Source of the DNA: Neofusicoccum parvum
Lineage: Eukaryota; Ascomycota; Dothideomycetes; Botryosphaeriales; Botryosphaeriaceae
Direction of reading: 5' to 3'
DNA: 64,000 nucleotides
NCBI GenBank assembly: GCA_020912385.1
Contig: CP087221.1
Coordinates: 186,001 to 250,000, forward strand
In this document: one piece after another, positions 48,125 to 59,141 of the stretch
How positions within the stretch are numbered: the stretch's first letter is position 1
Layout: every line of letters starts with the position of its first letter
Notes under the pieces: model-generated
The model's database searches: none
What the model was told of the DNA's origin: nothing
The model's input: only the letters and a program-made list of their open reading frames with translations
Made by a program: the position numbers and the translations under genes

Positions 48125-48827
48125 GGTATTGGATGGTGATGCTCGGGCGGATGGCGTGGACATCACAATTATCATGGAGGGTGGGGGGTGCGGCTCGCAC
48201 GCAGAGATCGAAGACTCACCACTCGATTGTACTACAAACTTGTATTACTACAGTACGCTACTCTTATAACACCGATTCATCATAGTTTGTCTCCTCCATT
48301 TGCGGAAAAAGGACATCAGAATCCATTGTGGTAGCCATATGTGTATCAAGCCGTGCAGCACGCTCCTCGACACTTTGGAGAAAATCCCGCAGGTCTCTGA
48401 AGCACCACGGAAAGAGGAACACCATTCTCCACAGTCATCGCAGATTTTCCCATTTTCAGGGTCCTCATGATCAGGTCAGCAGCTGGTCGTGAAGGCGATA
48501 TTTTACATTCTCACCTCTAGTTAATTCACTTCTCGTGAACGCATCGTGCCAGCTTCTTCCGTTTCAGGAATGTGGGCGGGTATTTCCTGGGTGGACATTC
48601 CAACTCAACCGAACGGTCTAATTCGATTGTCATGGCCGGGCAGACTGCATGGCCTTGAACCTTGAACAAGGAGCTTCTTGCAACTGTTTAGAAGAAGTGG
48701 AAGACCCTGGGATTTGGCAGCAGTAGGACTGACGCGAAACCCCGAAGGAAGTAGCCGATAGTATTCTGGGTGCGCATCTTTGAGCAAAAGCCTCGAAGCA
48801 GATGATCGAAATCACAACACCTCTCAA
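48125..48827. other. convergent intergenic gap
   Basis: Shared 3' flank of the hydrolase and the next minus-strand gene. A/T-rich near 48230-48270. I see no gene, hairpin or repeat. Confidence 0.6.
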
Positions 48828-51132
48828 TCATTCGCGCTTCTCCCTGAACTCAGTCGTCACCACGTTCCTCCCCTTCACGACTTGCATGTCGCGGAAGAAA
48901 TCCGCAAGCCGGCGCTTGTAGATTGTCTTCACCTCGTTGAAGCGCACAGAGAATTTCTCCCTATCCTCCACCGAGGCGAACTGCAACTTTACCCAGCGCA
49001 AGTCTTTCAACGCATGAGGGTCTGGTCTCGGTGGCGGTTGTGAAGAGCCGAGTTTGGCGAGATTCCATGACTTAAGGTTATCTTTAGAGGCGATGCGACG
49101 GGCTGGTAGGGGCCCCTTGGAGTGCTCTATGACGGATATCGTGCAGCGTGATTTGGAACGGCGGCACTCGCAGGTTTGAATGTTGATGAAGGTGTCTTCG
49201 TCCATGTCGACAGATAAGAAAGACAGAGAGCCGCTCTTTTTAGACTCAAGGAACAAGATAAGCTTGGGCATCTCCGGTTTATCCATGCGAATTCCAGCGG
49301 TCCCTAGCCCGGTGTCCATCCGGGAAATGTAGTTGCCGGAGAAAATAGTGCTTGAAACGCTGCCTTCCATGGTAGAGAACGTTGCCGATGATAGGGTGGA
49401 ATCTCGTCGCCATTTCTCGATGAACTGCCTGTCGGGTGGAGAAGTTGACATCTTGGACAGGCGTCGTTCTGGTGACTGGTACAGCCTGGTACCTGGTCCG
49501 GTTGGGGTCATCGGACTGACTGTGCTGCTTTGGCTGCCATCAACCTCGTGTTGAGTTTGGGAAGAGCGCTTCCTCTGCCAGATCTGCACTTTGCCCTTCT
49601 CTTTGCTGGTTGAACCACTCAAGGAGAACTTTGCTGAACTATGGCATTCGACATTGAGATCTCCACGATAAAGGACAGTTTTGTAACCAGTGATGATCTC
49701 TTGAAATTTGAGAAGATCGTCAACCTTGCCGAAAGATGGCGATATCCCATTTGCAGACTCCTTGTCGCTCTTGAATTTGACGTTAAGTGCAGTGGTCGTG
49801 GAGCTCGGACTGGCGTAGATGGGAATCAGATGCGCCTTATCAAGGTAAGCATCGAAGCGATGCACGTCGTTGATTTCTCTATTTCCTGTTGTCGTGCTGG
49901 AAGTATCCTGGACCTGAATCGTTCCATCCACATTCTGCAGCACTCGTAACTTGTGGGTGCTATTCCCTCTCTCCGATGGTAGAGCGATGTTCAGCAGCTC
50001 TGTTAAGAAGACGCTGTCATCGCCCATCCCCTCGGTCTCATCCTCCTCCTCTTCAGTCTTCCAGATTTGAAACTCGTCATCTGGCAGGCGAAGAATGGTG
50101 TCCATGTCGGGCTCCGGGGCGAGTGACGCTTCCCAACGTTCGCACTCTTTGACAAGTCTGAAGTTCATTCTGTTGACATAGCGCCGCCACAAAGAGCCCT
50201 CAGAAAGCTGGTCGTACTCTGCGCTCCTCTTTACCTTGCTCATGATCCAGAGACATTTCATCAGGTTTAGATAAGAATCTGTCTCTGAGGCTGAGGAGCC
50301 TTCCTGGAAGTAGTGCAGGAAGGCATCCATGCCAAGCTGCAAGGGGAAGCTCCCTGAGTCTTGACATTCTGGACGGTCTTGGACAAGGGCGTCGTCCAGC
50401 TTTGCAGCCAAGGCGTCAGGAACGCCCAGGGAGCTGCGGTCTTCTGCGGCGGCGTCGCCGGCGGGGCTGGTGAGAATACCCTTGATCTCCTTCAACTCGC
50501 CCATCACCTCCTCATGCAAGTCCAGCATGAGCTCGCGCAGATCGGCCAGCATCTTCATCTCCAGCGGCTTGAGGACCATGAGGATCTTGACATTGTGGAA
50601 GGCCAGGCGCTCCCGCAGTCTTGTGACCTCAGGCTCAATCTCGATGTTCCAGACGATGTTCTGCACGAAGTTGCGGCTGTCATGGCGGAACTTGGACTTG
50701 TCCTTCAGGAGCCTCTCACAGTCCTGGAGCGTCTTGCCGTAGTTGCCGAGGATCTGGTCGAGCGACTTGGTGTCCATCAGCTCGCTGAGGTCGAAGGGCT
50801 GCAGACGGCCGCGCTGGAGCTGGCTGTAGGCATTTTCGGCAACCTTCTTGACCTGCTCGAGGTTCCTGCCCAGGCTCTGGATGGCGACGCCGAACTCGAT
50901 GTACTGCTTGTCTGTGGAGGCAGAGGAAGTCAGCTCGACGGAGCGGCGATGACGTGCCGGCCGGGCGGGAAAGAGCCGGCCGGCGAGCGCGCGTTGGGCT
51001 CGACAGCGACAGCGACACCACTCCACTCCACTTACGCGCATTCTTCGCCTTGCTGAAGCCCGCCTCCCACAGCCAGTACGCCTTCTCAATGGTCTGCGCA
51101 AGCGCGCCGAGGGCCTGCAGCGTTTCGAACAT
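48828..51132 (-). CDS. large fungal protein of unknown function
   Basis: Two exons, 51132-51036 and 50911-48828, with a 124-bp intron (GTAAGT...CCACAG), give 726 aa. I do not recognise a named family. The first exon encodes MFETLQALGALAQTIEKAYW, an amphipathic start of the kind seen at the N-terminus of several fungal signalling or STAND-associated proteins. A helical region follows to about residue 260 (KTLQDCERLLKD, REERLAF-like helices, LRELMLDLHEEVM), suggesting a coiled coil. The middle holds an acidic stretch and beta-rich segments; a Ser-rich part comes next. The C-terminus carries VKLQFASVEDREKFSVRF and YKRRLADFFRDMQVVKGR, resembling the end of a PH-like domain, which is inference. 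No membrane span. It is divergent from the permease gene. Confidence 0.82.
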
Positions 51133-51830
51133 CGCGAGAACAGGTGGGCGCGGGCGGCGACCCGGGCGTCGAGCTGCTGCTGATAACCTGCGCCCAGCGA
51201 GTCCGCAGCCAGCCGGATGGTGAGGCGGCAGAGGACGCGACCCGCGCCTGAAGGCTGTAGGCAGCTGCGCCCTCGTCCCGCGGCGGGCCTCAGCCGCATC
51301 GTCCTGCCGGCAGACGCGCTGCACAGCCCGCATGGCGCTGTCGCGCTGATAACCTCGCGCCAGCTCACGCTTGCTTGGCTGTTGCACGCCGGTCAACCTA
51401 ACAGGCAAGGCTGCTCCTCCACCGACGCCTCCGCTCGGCTTGACCTCCCAAACGAGCGCGCTGCTCGACCCCCAAGACCGTGCTCAGCCGGCCCGGCTGC
51501 ACAACAGCAGCGCAGTGCGCGCTCGTGTGACCCGCTCAAGCGAACCCGCGGCGTTTCCCAAGGGCGGTGCGACCACCTCCTCGCTCGTACAGTGGTCCCT
51601 CGCGTGGGCGCCCCAGAACGTCCTGCAAGCGCGCTGCCCACCGCGGATCGTCACGGGGGGCTGCGCGGGTGCGACTCATGCCTGCATTAGTGAGGGGAGA
51701 TGCTGCCTGCCGCCCGGCCAGGCAGACTTGCCGGTCAGCCTCGCCAGGACGCAGAGAATGGTTAAGATAGCCTCATGCCAGCTGACCGCTGCTGTCGGCC
51801 TTTGCCAGTCCTCGACTTTAATCCCTCACC
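51133..51830. promoter_or_regulatory. divergent upstream region
   Basis: About 700 bp between the start of the 726-aa unknown gene (-) and the permease (+). GC-rich. Long frames in it are of the random GC-rich kind. No clear TATA box. Confidence 0.5.
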
Positions 51831-53974
51831 ATGGCTGTCGACGAAGAGACCCGCGCCGAGGCCCAGTCCCTCGCAGGCAGCATCGACCTGGACCAAGAGG
51901 ACCGCCTGTATCTCGAGGCTGAGCGGGATCCAGAACGCATTGCGAACAAGTTCTCCCGCGGACCACAGCGCCTGGGCTACACGTCGATTATATGCATCAT
52001 AATCAACAGGATCATGGGTACCATTGAATGTCCTTCTGAAACTGGCTGTAATTGGGCTCTGACAGCTCCCAGGGAGTGGCATCTTCAAGACGCCTACGAC
52101 GCTGATGAAAGGCACTCAGAGTGTCGGCGTCACCCTCATGTTCTGGTTCTGCGGAGCACTTGCGACCATCGCTGGCGCCATGGTCTTCGTCGAATTCGGT
52201 CTCACGACGCCCAGGTATCTCATCGATGGCCGCAAAGAAGCCGTGCCGCGCAACGGAGGCGAGCTCAACTATCTCCAATACCTGTTCAAGAAACCCAGAT
52301 ACTTCATCACATGCATATACGGGATTCTGTTCATTATCGTCGGCAACATGGCTGGCAACGCCATTGCTTTTGGTGATTACATCCTGATGGCAGCCGGCCA
52401 GGAAAACCCGAGCCGTGCTGCTGTGCGTGGCATCGCCCTTGGAGTAGCGACATTCGCCTGCCTACTTCACGGCGTGTGGAGGAAAGGAGGCATCTGGCTG
52501 AACAACATCTTCGCTGTGCTCAAGGTGGCCATACTGGTCTTCATCATCGTCGTTGGATTCTGTGCTCTTGGAGGAACCTTTGGCGACAAGGCAAACAATG
52601 CTAGCACTAATTATGCCCTCAACAAGTCCTTCAGCAACACGTCGAATTCTTCATACGGTTATGCGGAAGGCTTTTTGGCCGTCGTCTTCGCCTATGCTGG
52701 ATTTAATCAGAGCAACTACGTAAGAGTTTCGGACCCAAAGTCCACGCCAGGTGCTGACCAGTAACAGGTCCTCAGCGAAATCGACCAGCCACGCAAAAAG
52801 TTCCGCAAAGGTGTTCTCACCGCAGTGTGCATCATGTGTGTTTTGTATATGTTGGTCAATGTTGCCTATGTCAGCCATATCGTCCTCTCGTCTCCAGTCC
52901 TCTGAAGCTGACAACGGATAGCTTATCGTTGTTGACAAGAACGATCCTGCTCTGCTCGATGGGGCCGATGTGTCAGAGTTATTCTTCAAGAACACTCTGG
53001 ATTTTGGTGAAAATGTGGCGCCCCGAGTCCTCAACGCTTTTATGGCCATATCCGGTCTTGGAAACATCATCGTCATGACCTTTACCGCAGCTCGCGTCAA
53101 GCAGGAAATTGCCAAGGTAGTTGATTGCCCTATACAAATAACCATATCATCTCTAACATATCAACTTCAGGAGGGCGTTCTCCCTTGGCCAAAGTTTTTC
53201 GGCCAGAACAACAATATCTTCGCCCGCAACTGGAACCGCCTTCGGGGCCGACATGTCTCAGACTCTGAATCAATTGAGGCAACGCCCATCGGCGCGTTGT
53301 CTTTGCATTGGTTCTTCACTATCATACTGATCTTGGCCACTTGGGGTCAATCCACAGAAGACGCGTACAACGTCCTGGCGCTTCTCTACTCGTATGCCGT
53401 CGGCTCGCTACTCTACACAATCCTCGGCTTCGGTCTGCTCTACCTACGGCTTTTCACGCCCCGTCGCCGCCATAACGACGACACCAGTAAGGAAGCCGCC
53501 GCAGACGGTAGCCCGCACTCGAAGGGTGGCTGGCGCTCCAAGTCCCCCTTCAACCACTACCTTTCCATCACTTGCGCCTTCGTCTTCGCTATCGCGAACC
53601 TCTATCCGCTGATCGGCAACTGGATCCCGCCCTCGACCATTAGCACGCCCGCCGTCCCCTCCTCCTCTTCGCCTTCCACCGACGGCGTCCGCAGCCTCGT
53701 CCCGCACTATCCGTGGTACCTCGTCCCGGCGGTCGGCTGGGCCTTGGTCGGCTGCGGCGTGCTTTACTGGGCCGCGTTCGTGTTCGTGGTGCCGCAGATC
53801 GGGTATCGGAAGGGCAAGGTTTTCGTGGTGGAGCGGGAGCCGTTCTTCCACGTCGAGCACGGGTACCATGTGCAGTGGCATGAGATTGTGAGTTTCAGCT
53901 GGGTGGTCAAGGGAGCGACTGGTGGGGGCGGCGGGAGTGACGCGGGTGGTTACGATCTCGATAATTACCGGTGA
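51831..53974 (+). CDS. APC-family amino-acid permease (Mup1/LAT-like)
   Basis: A plasma-membrane amino-acid transporter. Five exons (51831-52017, 52073-52719, 52768-52869, 52922-53116, 53171-53974) give 644 aa. The introns are 55, 48, 52 and 54 bp. The last one is a multiple of three without a stop and reads open, but its removal joins QEIAK to EGVLPWP, as the family reads. The N-terminal cytosolic tail is acidic. TM1 carries SIICIIINRIMG then GSGIF across the first splice, the unwound substrate-binding segment of this family. FAYAGFNQSNY then VLSEIDQPRKKF is the conserved TM6 and loop. About 12 helices fit. The resemblance is closest to high-affinity methionine permeases (Mup1) and LAT-like fungal members; substrate specificity is inferred from that alone. 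Confidence 0.92.
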
Positions 53975-54520
53975 GAGCTGGACGGTATTACGGCGTTGGG
54001 GATCTCAGTTTGATATGGTGCAAGGCGAGGCGTTTCCAAATACTCATTAACTTCTGTTCGGATTTCTTGGTGTCTCTTCCTTGTCATTGGGGATCGCTGT
54101 TGTCCATGATTGTCCTGAGAGAAGATCTGTCTCGTTCAGATTCGGGTTCTTCCCCTCTCCTTCTCGCTTCTGCGATGGCCGGGGCTGTTTTCCTGCCTAA
54201 ACTGGAGAATCAGCTCGGGTGGTTGGGTGAGTACAGATTTACTATCCGAATAGTTTCAAGGCCGATTACGACATCGTATGGAAGATTTCTACAACGAGAA
54301 CGTCGCTACTGCAGTAGGGAATAGGTGGAAAAATTATCTTGTCTCTGTACTCCTTGTTGATCGCCCTCCATCGGAGCTTTATCGACCCACCAATGACGAT
54401 TTCCTGGCCAGAATTGTGCATCGCCTTCCCTGGGGACTGGGGATCTCGACTCCGTATCACAGAGCCTGGAATATCGGTCTACTGCTCGGCACAGAATAAG
54501 AACTAGCGTAAAGTGAGAGC
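53975..54520. other. intergenic, possibly decayed coding remnant
   Basis: Between the permease and the protease relic. A plus-strand frame near 54106-54321 reads SPLLLASAMAGAVFLPKLEN, which vaguely recalls helical N-terminal domains of fungal subtilisin-type proteins, but stops and frame breaks follow. I cannot support a gene. Confidence 0.35.
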
Positions 54521-55241
54521 ATGGTTGACATCGGGGTGGAATTCCACAACCCCCCCCCCCCCCCCGAGATGACATTCTTCCCCATCTATTAGTGGGGTTG
54601 TATAGTATCTATATCTCAGAAGATTCAGATATATATGAAGTGGATATTGTTTCCATGTCTTTTGGATACCGGGATGAGATTCTGGCCGATGGAGAATGGA
54701 TCTTAAGCAAAACAATCACTCAACGAATACTCTTCTTTGCAGCCGGAGGTAGCTTTGTAAGAGACAAAAGGAGATGGTTCCAGCTAGTCACGAGCTCGTC
54801 GTTTCAATAAGAAGTACCAACCGCAAAGAAATTTTTCAAGAAACCAATCCTCCACCTGATTCCAGGGGTCTTGACGTCTTTGGAACTTTCAGAGAGGATG
54901 TCATGTCAGCCTGGCTTCACCGAAATGAGGGTGAGGACATTCAAACTGGTACTTCTGTGACCACTCCTATAGCTTCAGAAATAGCTGCTATGGTGATTCA
55001 TGACGCTCAGATAACGCTGGAGAAGAGCACCTCGAAAACGATCACAGAGTTGGTGAAGATACTCCGGACGCGAGCCGGGATGCGCTCGATATTTGAGAGA
55101 GTCTCTATAAATACGGGCCATAAGTGTCCGGATCTCTGCCTAAAGGAGTTCATGGGAAGAGTCCTCGAGGAACGGCATGACCAATGGCCTAATGAGGCGT
55201 ACGGCGCGACAAGCATAAGGACTTTAGCTCCAGGCAACTAA
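54521..55241 (+). pseudogene. decayed subtilisin-like (S8) protease relic
   Basis: Three fragments in different frames read in the order of an S8 peptidase domain. First VDIGVEFHN (54524-54550), like the catalytic-Asp motif D-x-G-V. After a 16-C run the frame changes. Next EVDIVSMSFGYRDEI and ILFFAAGG (about 54640-54756), like the segment holding the oxyanion-region strand of fungal subtilases. A second frame change occurs around 54779, followed by a 150-codon frame with VVSIRSTN, VFGTFREDVMSAW and GTSVTTPIASEIAAMVI; GTS-x-x-T-P-I-A is the catalytic-serine signature. Only about 36 codons separate the Asp-like and VSMS parts, too few for the usual His motif, so an internal deletion is likely. 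No full-length gene can be built. It lies 424 bp upstream of the gasdermin-like gene on the same strand, the neighbour expected for an activating protease. A sequencing error at the C-run could explain one frame change, but not the missing His segment. Confidence 0.62.
54550..54565. repeat. 16-base cytosine homopolymer
   Basis: An uninterrupted run of 16 C inside the protease relic. The frames that look protease-like on either side differ by one base across it, so its length may have changed, either in nature or in sequencing. Confidence 0.85.
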
Positions 55242-55665
55242 GTAGACTGCGACATCGAACCTCGTATACAATTTAACTCCAAGAAAAAGAGAGTCAGGGG
55301 TGCACTTCCTACGTATGAAATACCTTGCTTCCCCAATGACTGAAGTAACTGTGCAAGACAATCATTAAGCTGCCTAGTGTTTCTCCCAGAGAATTACTAC
55401 ACAACCAACATCATTCACTTCCGTATTCTATATTACTGTTTCAGACCTCTGCCCCACTCTAAATATTATAGTTATTGGCTAGTAGGGGTCTGCCGTAAGC
55501 GCAGTGGCGCAGTGCATGAAATGGGACACATGCAGTGTGCCCCGCTAGGGCCTTGCTTCTCTGTCCTCAGCTCCGAGAGAAGCGACAAGGCTGTAAGAGA
55601 CGCATCTCTGAGTGAGCCCGGTCAAACCAAAGAACCCACTCACCAAAAGCCCACATCTTATCACT
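55242..55665. other. upstream region of the gasdermin-like gene
   Basis: A/T-richer than the surroundings, with possible TATA-like aatattatag near 55462. No coding feature. It should hold the promoter and leader of the gene at 55666. Confidence 0.5.
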
Positions 55666-56505
55666 ATGGCCGCAGTCAAGACTTACCTTCTGGCTCCAAA
55701 CTTTACTTTTCAGCCCGACGGTCCCCTCCGCCTCGGCTCTATCATCGCGGACCCCTTTCGTCCCACTAAGCCTCTCTCTACACCCACGCTAGCGGCTGCT
55801 ACTATAACGCACACGGAGTCTGAGCGCAAAATCGGCCGAGGAAGCAGTCAGTCCCTGCATGGTAGTGTCTGGGCTCAGTTTCTCCAAATAGCCAATGCAA
55901 ACATCGGGGCCGGGGTGAGCAAGGACGTTCTCACGGAATATACCATGGATAGTCTGGAGACGGTTTACTTCCAGTCCGACCCTACAGATGAAGAGGCATC
56001 AGGATATGCCAAAGATGGAAAAGTGCAAGCTGCCATGAAGGCAGGCATGTTTGGTGCACAGCCGGTGTACATGATTACCGGGCTGAAGATAGCGAAGGGG
56101 TTTCGATTGACGAGCGAGACGGCGTCGACGAGAGCAGGCAATGTTGGAGCAGGCATTCCGGTCACTGGTGAAGTCTCGGCTGGGGCAGACGTGGGGTTCT
56201 CCAGAGGGAAGATGGTGCAGGATTCACTCCGCGCAGGCAGCGATATCATCTTCGCTTATCAGTTGCATGCCATTGCGGAGAAAGGGTGGCGGCATAGAAG
56301 GATCGAGGTGGATCTTTACACGCCAAAATCAGCGTTCCTGAGCAAGGATGAGGAGAAGGTCAGCGGGAAGCCCTTTGAGGCAGGCATGGCCACGGCAACT
56401 GATCTCCTCGAGCTCGCGGAGGAGAACGAGGATGACACTGTCAAGTCCCTGAAGGCTCAGGACGACAACGAAACCTGCGTGTGCATTTCATTCCAGGAGA
56501 CTTAG
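55666..56505 (+). CDS. fungal gasdermin-like pore-forming protein
   Basis: Intronless, 279 aa, without signal peptide. The size and plan match fungal gasdermins (RCD-1, HET-Q1), which form plasma-membrane pores in allorecognition cell death after loss of a short C-terminal tail. The N-terminus reads YLLAPNFTFQPDGPLRLGSI, a start I associate with this group. Then comes VWAQFLQIANANIGAGV, and after a charged loop the pair VYMITGLKIAKGFRLTSETA and VSAGADVGFSRGKMVQ, ending in IIFAYQLHAI. This resembles the gasdermin N-domain core, where a strand with VYVVTEVL-type sequence and a second amphipathic hairpin insert into the membrane. From about residue 235 a charged, Glu/Asp-rich tail follows, the part that in HET-Q1 is cut by a subtilisin-like protease. 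Upstream on the same strand lies such a protease as a relic. The frame is intact. Family assignment is by pattern, not by search; an unrelated beta-pore protein is the alternative. Confidence 0.68.
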   Translation: MAAVKTYLLAPNFTFQPDGPLRLGSIIADPFRPTKPLSTPTLAAATITHTESERKIGRGSSQSLHGSVWAQFLQIANANIGAGVSKDVLTEYTMDSLETVYFQSDPTDEEASGYAKDGKVQAAMKAGMFGAQPVYMITGLKIAKGFRLTSETASTRAGNVGAGIPVTGEVSAGADVGFSRGKMVQDSLRAGSDIIFAYQLHAIAEKGWRHRRIEVDLYTPKSAFLSKDEEKVSGKPFEAGMATATDLLELAEENEDDTVKSLKAQDDNETCVCISFQET

Positions 56506-57124
56506 GACTCCTCTTTGACGGTTTAGTCAGCTGTGTTTTTCGATCCTAAAGCTCTGGTTGATCTGGAAGTCATTGTTCTTCTAAGGCGTGACACGCGAAT
56601 ACATACATACGTTCGTTCTCTGCGCTGGGAGGGCCAAACACCCGCATCAATCCTGCATTCGCATCATGCCACCAAAGAGGGTAATGACCGTGAATATTTT
56701 TGCGACGTCCAAAGATGCGATGGGCCGAGGATTCTCCTTTGGAAGAATGACATCGATGAGGCTACTTACTTATCTTATCGCGACCCTGCATCACGACTCA
56801 ACCAAACACACGCTCTCCAGCAGCGGTCAGCGAACAGGACGCACGCTGGACCTCGGAATGCACGCTGACGCTAGTACCACACGCCATGAATTGTCAACCC
56901 GTGGCTGACCCCCCCCATCTTCGTGTTCAGGCGTCGTCGTGACGTTGACCGCATCTTTCCCTGGCCTTGTCCGTCCTTGCCCGTCCTTACTGGTGCCCCC
57001 TTTGCATCGGAAGCGTGACGTCGCAACACCACAGCAGCATATCTGACCTCGCCAGCCCTCGCACCTACCCCCCTCCCCTCGCCGCCAGGCTCCCCCAGAC
57101 GCCCGCCCGCCACCTCCACCCACA
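56506..57124. other. intergenic gap
   Basis: Between the gasdermin-like gene and the F-box-like gene. The last 100 bp before 57125 is C-rich, as in other leaders here. No gene seen. Confidence 0.6.
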
Positions 57125-58315
57125 ATGGCCTCGCCCGCACCCCCGGCCCTCCGCGCGCCCCGCTCCTGCCCCGAGCTCCCCTTCGAGCTGTGGGTGCGCA
57201 TCATCTCCAGCGTCTCGAACAGCAACCTCATCCCCTCGCTCTGGCTCTCCTGCCGCCGCGTCTCGCGCCTCGTCCGCGCCGCCACCGAAGAGGCCTTCCT
57301 CGCGCGGCACCTGCGCCCGCGCACGCGCGTCCGCTTCGGCGACCTGGGCGTGACGGTCGACCGCCGCGGCCGCCGCGCCTACCTCACCCTCGCCCTGCGC
57401 TTCGCCCGCCTCTCCAAGGACCGCGCGCGCGCCGTGTTCGCCGACGCCACGCCCGAGGAGCGGCTGCGGGACCGCGGCGTCTACGACGCGCTGCTGGCGC
57501 GGTGGCGCGACGCCATGCGGCTGTACCAGGGCGACGGGAACGGCTGTAGGAACGATTTGCCGCCGTATACGGTGGCGGTGCGTCAGATTGTGAATGATAC
57601 TGAGTTGCCTGGGCTGGAGATCGATTATGAGAGGAGGGAGATCTCGTTTGATTGGCGTGCCATGTTTGATATGTTCTTCGGCGAAGAACAGCATGCTATG
57701 AACCTGAACTATGAAGCGAGAGTAAGTCGGAGAGCGCCTCTGGCTATGGCGGACCGGGCGACTGACGTCTTCAAGAGAAAGCCAGGCGGGTCAAAGGCGA
57801 ACGAGATACAAGCCATGATCAAAACCGGCCAGGTTGAGCTGTTCAATGGAATCTCGCGAATGATGAGGATAATTGCTGAAAGGGAAAGAATAGCATATCG
57901 GGATGCCCGTCGTCTCCGCATCAGGCGCTGGTACAAGAAGCACGAGAACTACGAATTGCGCAAGGGGTACTTCGACAAGGATTACCAGGAGAGGCAGAAG
58001 CTCAAGGAGCTGAGGATCGCGCGGAAATATACAGACTATTCTGACGAGAGCGAGGATGATGACCTGCCTGACGAGGATAAAGAGGCATTTGACCAGGGAT
58101 ATGGGTTTACTCGTTTCGATGTAGGCGATCCTCACGACGAAGACCCATACACGGACTGGGAAACAGCGCAGGATTCAGACTCGGATGACAACGATCCGTT
58201 GGCAGAGTTCCTGAACTTTGCAAGCCAGATCAGCCCACAAGAGGAGGCCGCAGAAGCTGAAGATTCATCGGAGTCGTATGGAAGTCTCTCGGATTCGCAA
58301 GACATGGAACCATGA
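57125..58315 (+). CDS. F-box-like protein
   Basis: Intronless, 396 aa. Residues about 15-62 (CPELPFELWVRIISSV then WLSCRRVSRLVRAATEE) fit a fungal F-box-like domain: a leading LP-x-E-[LI]-W motif and a paired helix with a conserved CR-VSR. Such proteins usually act as substrate adaptors of SCF ubiquitin ligases. The rest, about 330 residues, is not a recognised repeat: TYR-type basic helices (RDARRLRIRRWYKKHENYEL) and a strongly acidic C-terminal tail with Ser-Asp clusters. This layout (N-terminal F-box-like, then a conserved fungal region including LPGLEIDYERREISFDWRAM) is common among ascomycete proteins of unknown target. The start has an adequate context (cacaATGg). Confidence 0.8.
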   Translation: MASPAPPALRAPRSCPELPFELWVRIISSVSNSNLIPSLWLSCRRVSRLVRAATEEAFLARHLRPRTRVRFGDLGVTVDRRGRRAYLTLALRFARLSKDRARAVFADATPEERLRDRGVYDALLARWRDAMRLYQGDGNGCRNDLPPYTVAVRQIVNDTELPGLEIDYERREISFDWRAMFDMFFGEEQHAMNLNYEARVSRRAPLAMADRATDVFKRKPGGSKANEIQAMIKTGQVELFNGISRMMRIIAERERIAYRDARRLRIRRWYKKHENYELRKGYFDKDYQERQKLKELRIARKYTDYSDESEDDDLPDEDKEAFDQGYGFTRFDVGDPHDEDPYTDWETAQDSDSDDNDPLAEFLNFASQISPQEEAAEAEDSSESYGSLSDSQDMEP

Positions 58316-59141
58316 GACCACTTGGTAGGAGCGAGGTTTGTTTTGGTGTAGATGTCAACGAGCTCACATAGATTGTCGGACAACTCATTCCCAACATTTT
58401 GGATGGCCTGAGTGGTGGGTCGAGCGGATCTTCAACCGATGTCGGGGCTGCGACACTTCTACGCAAAATGATCGCCGTCTCGTTACCGATTGCCGCATTG
58501 CCAGCGATTACTGTGAACTTTGACATCCCCAACGAGCGCCAAAAGTGCTTGAGAAGGGCTAGCTGTTACTTGGCTCTCAAGCCAGCATCAGGACTCAGGA
58601 ATATTGCCCCGTAAAGTGGTATTAGTAGTGTACGAAACACAAGGATGTACCATTCTTCGATTGCATCAGAAGAAAACACGGCGTTTGACACCCGCGTTTG
58701 TTTATAGGCAGGCGTTCATTGCTCTGGACCATTGTTGCGATGGCATTCTGCCGACGCTGATGCTATTCTTGATGGGAATTCACCGCTCTTCACCTGTAAC
58801 TTCGATACTCCACACAGCAAGCGTTGGTCATCTCACGATCGGATCCCTGTCAGTTCCTACCCCACCTGCTGGATCCCGAGATATATTTCCGCCATACAAG
58901 TGCTTTGCCGTCCCTACATGCAGGCCCCTGGCTGCATTGTCAGCTTTTCCATTTTGTTTTACAGGAACTGCGAGCGATCAACACTGACACAGGTCTGCTC
59001 ACCACCTGTAGCAACCACAGCTAATTAGCGACAGCTACATCACCGTCAGAATTCCGCCCGACCAAATCCTTAACTGAAAAATTAGCGTGAACCACGAAAA
59101 GTAACCCTGGCTACGTCTTTCAAAGACAATCCGAGACAAAC
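58316..59141. other. intergenic, no supported gene
   Basis: About 0.8 kb between two plus-strand genes. Frames such as 58604-58987 show no family match. The last 100 bp is the PAQR leader. Confidence 0.6.
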
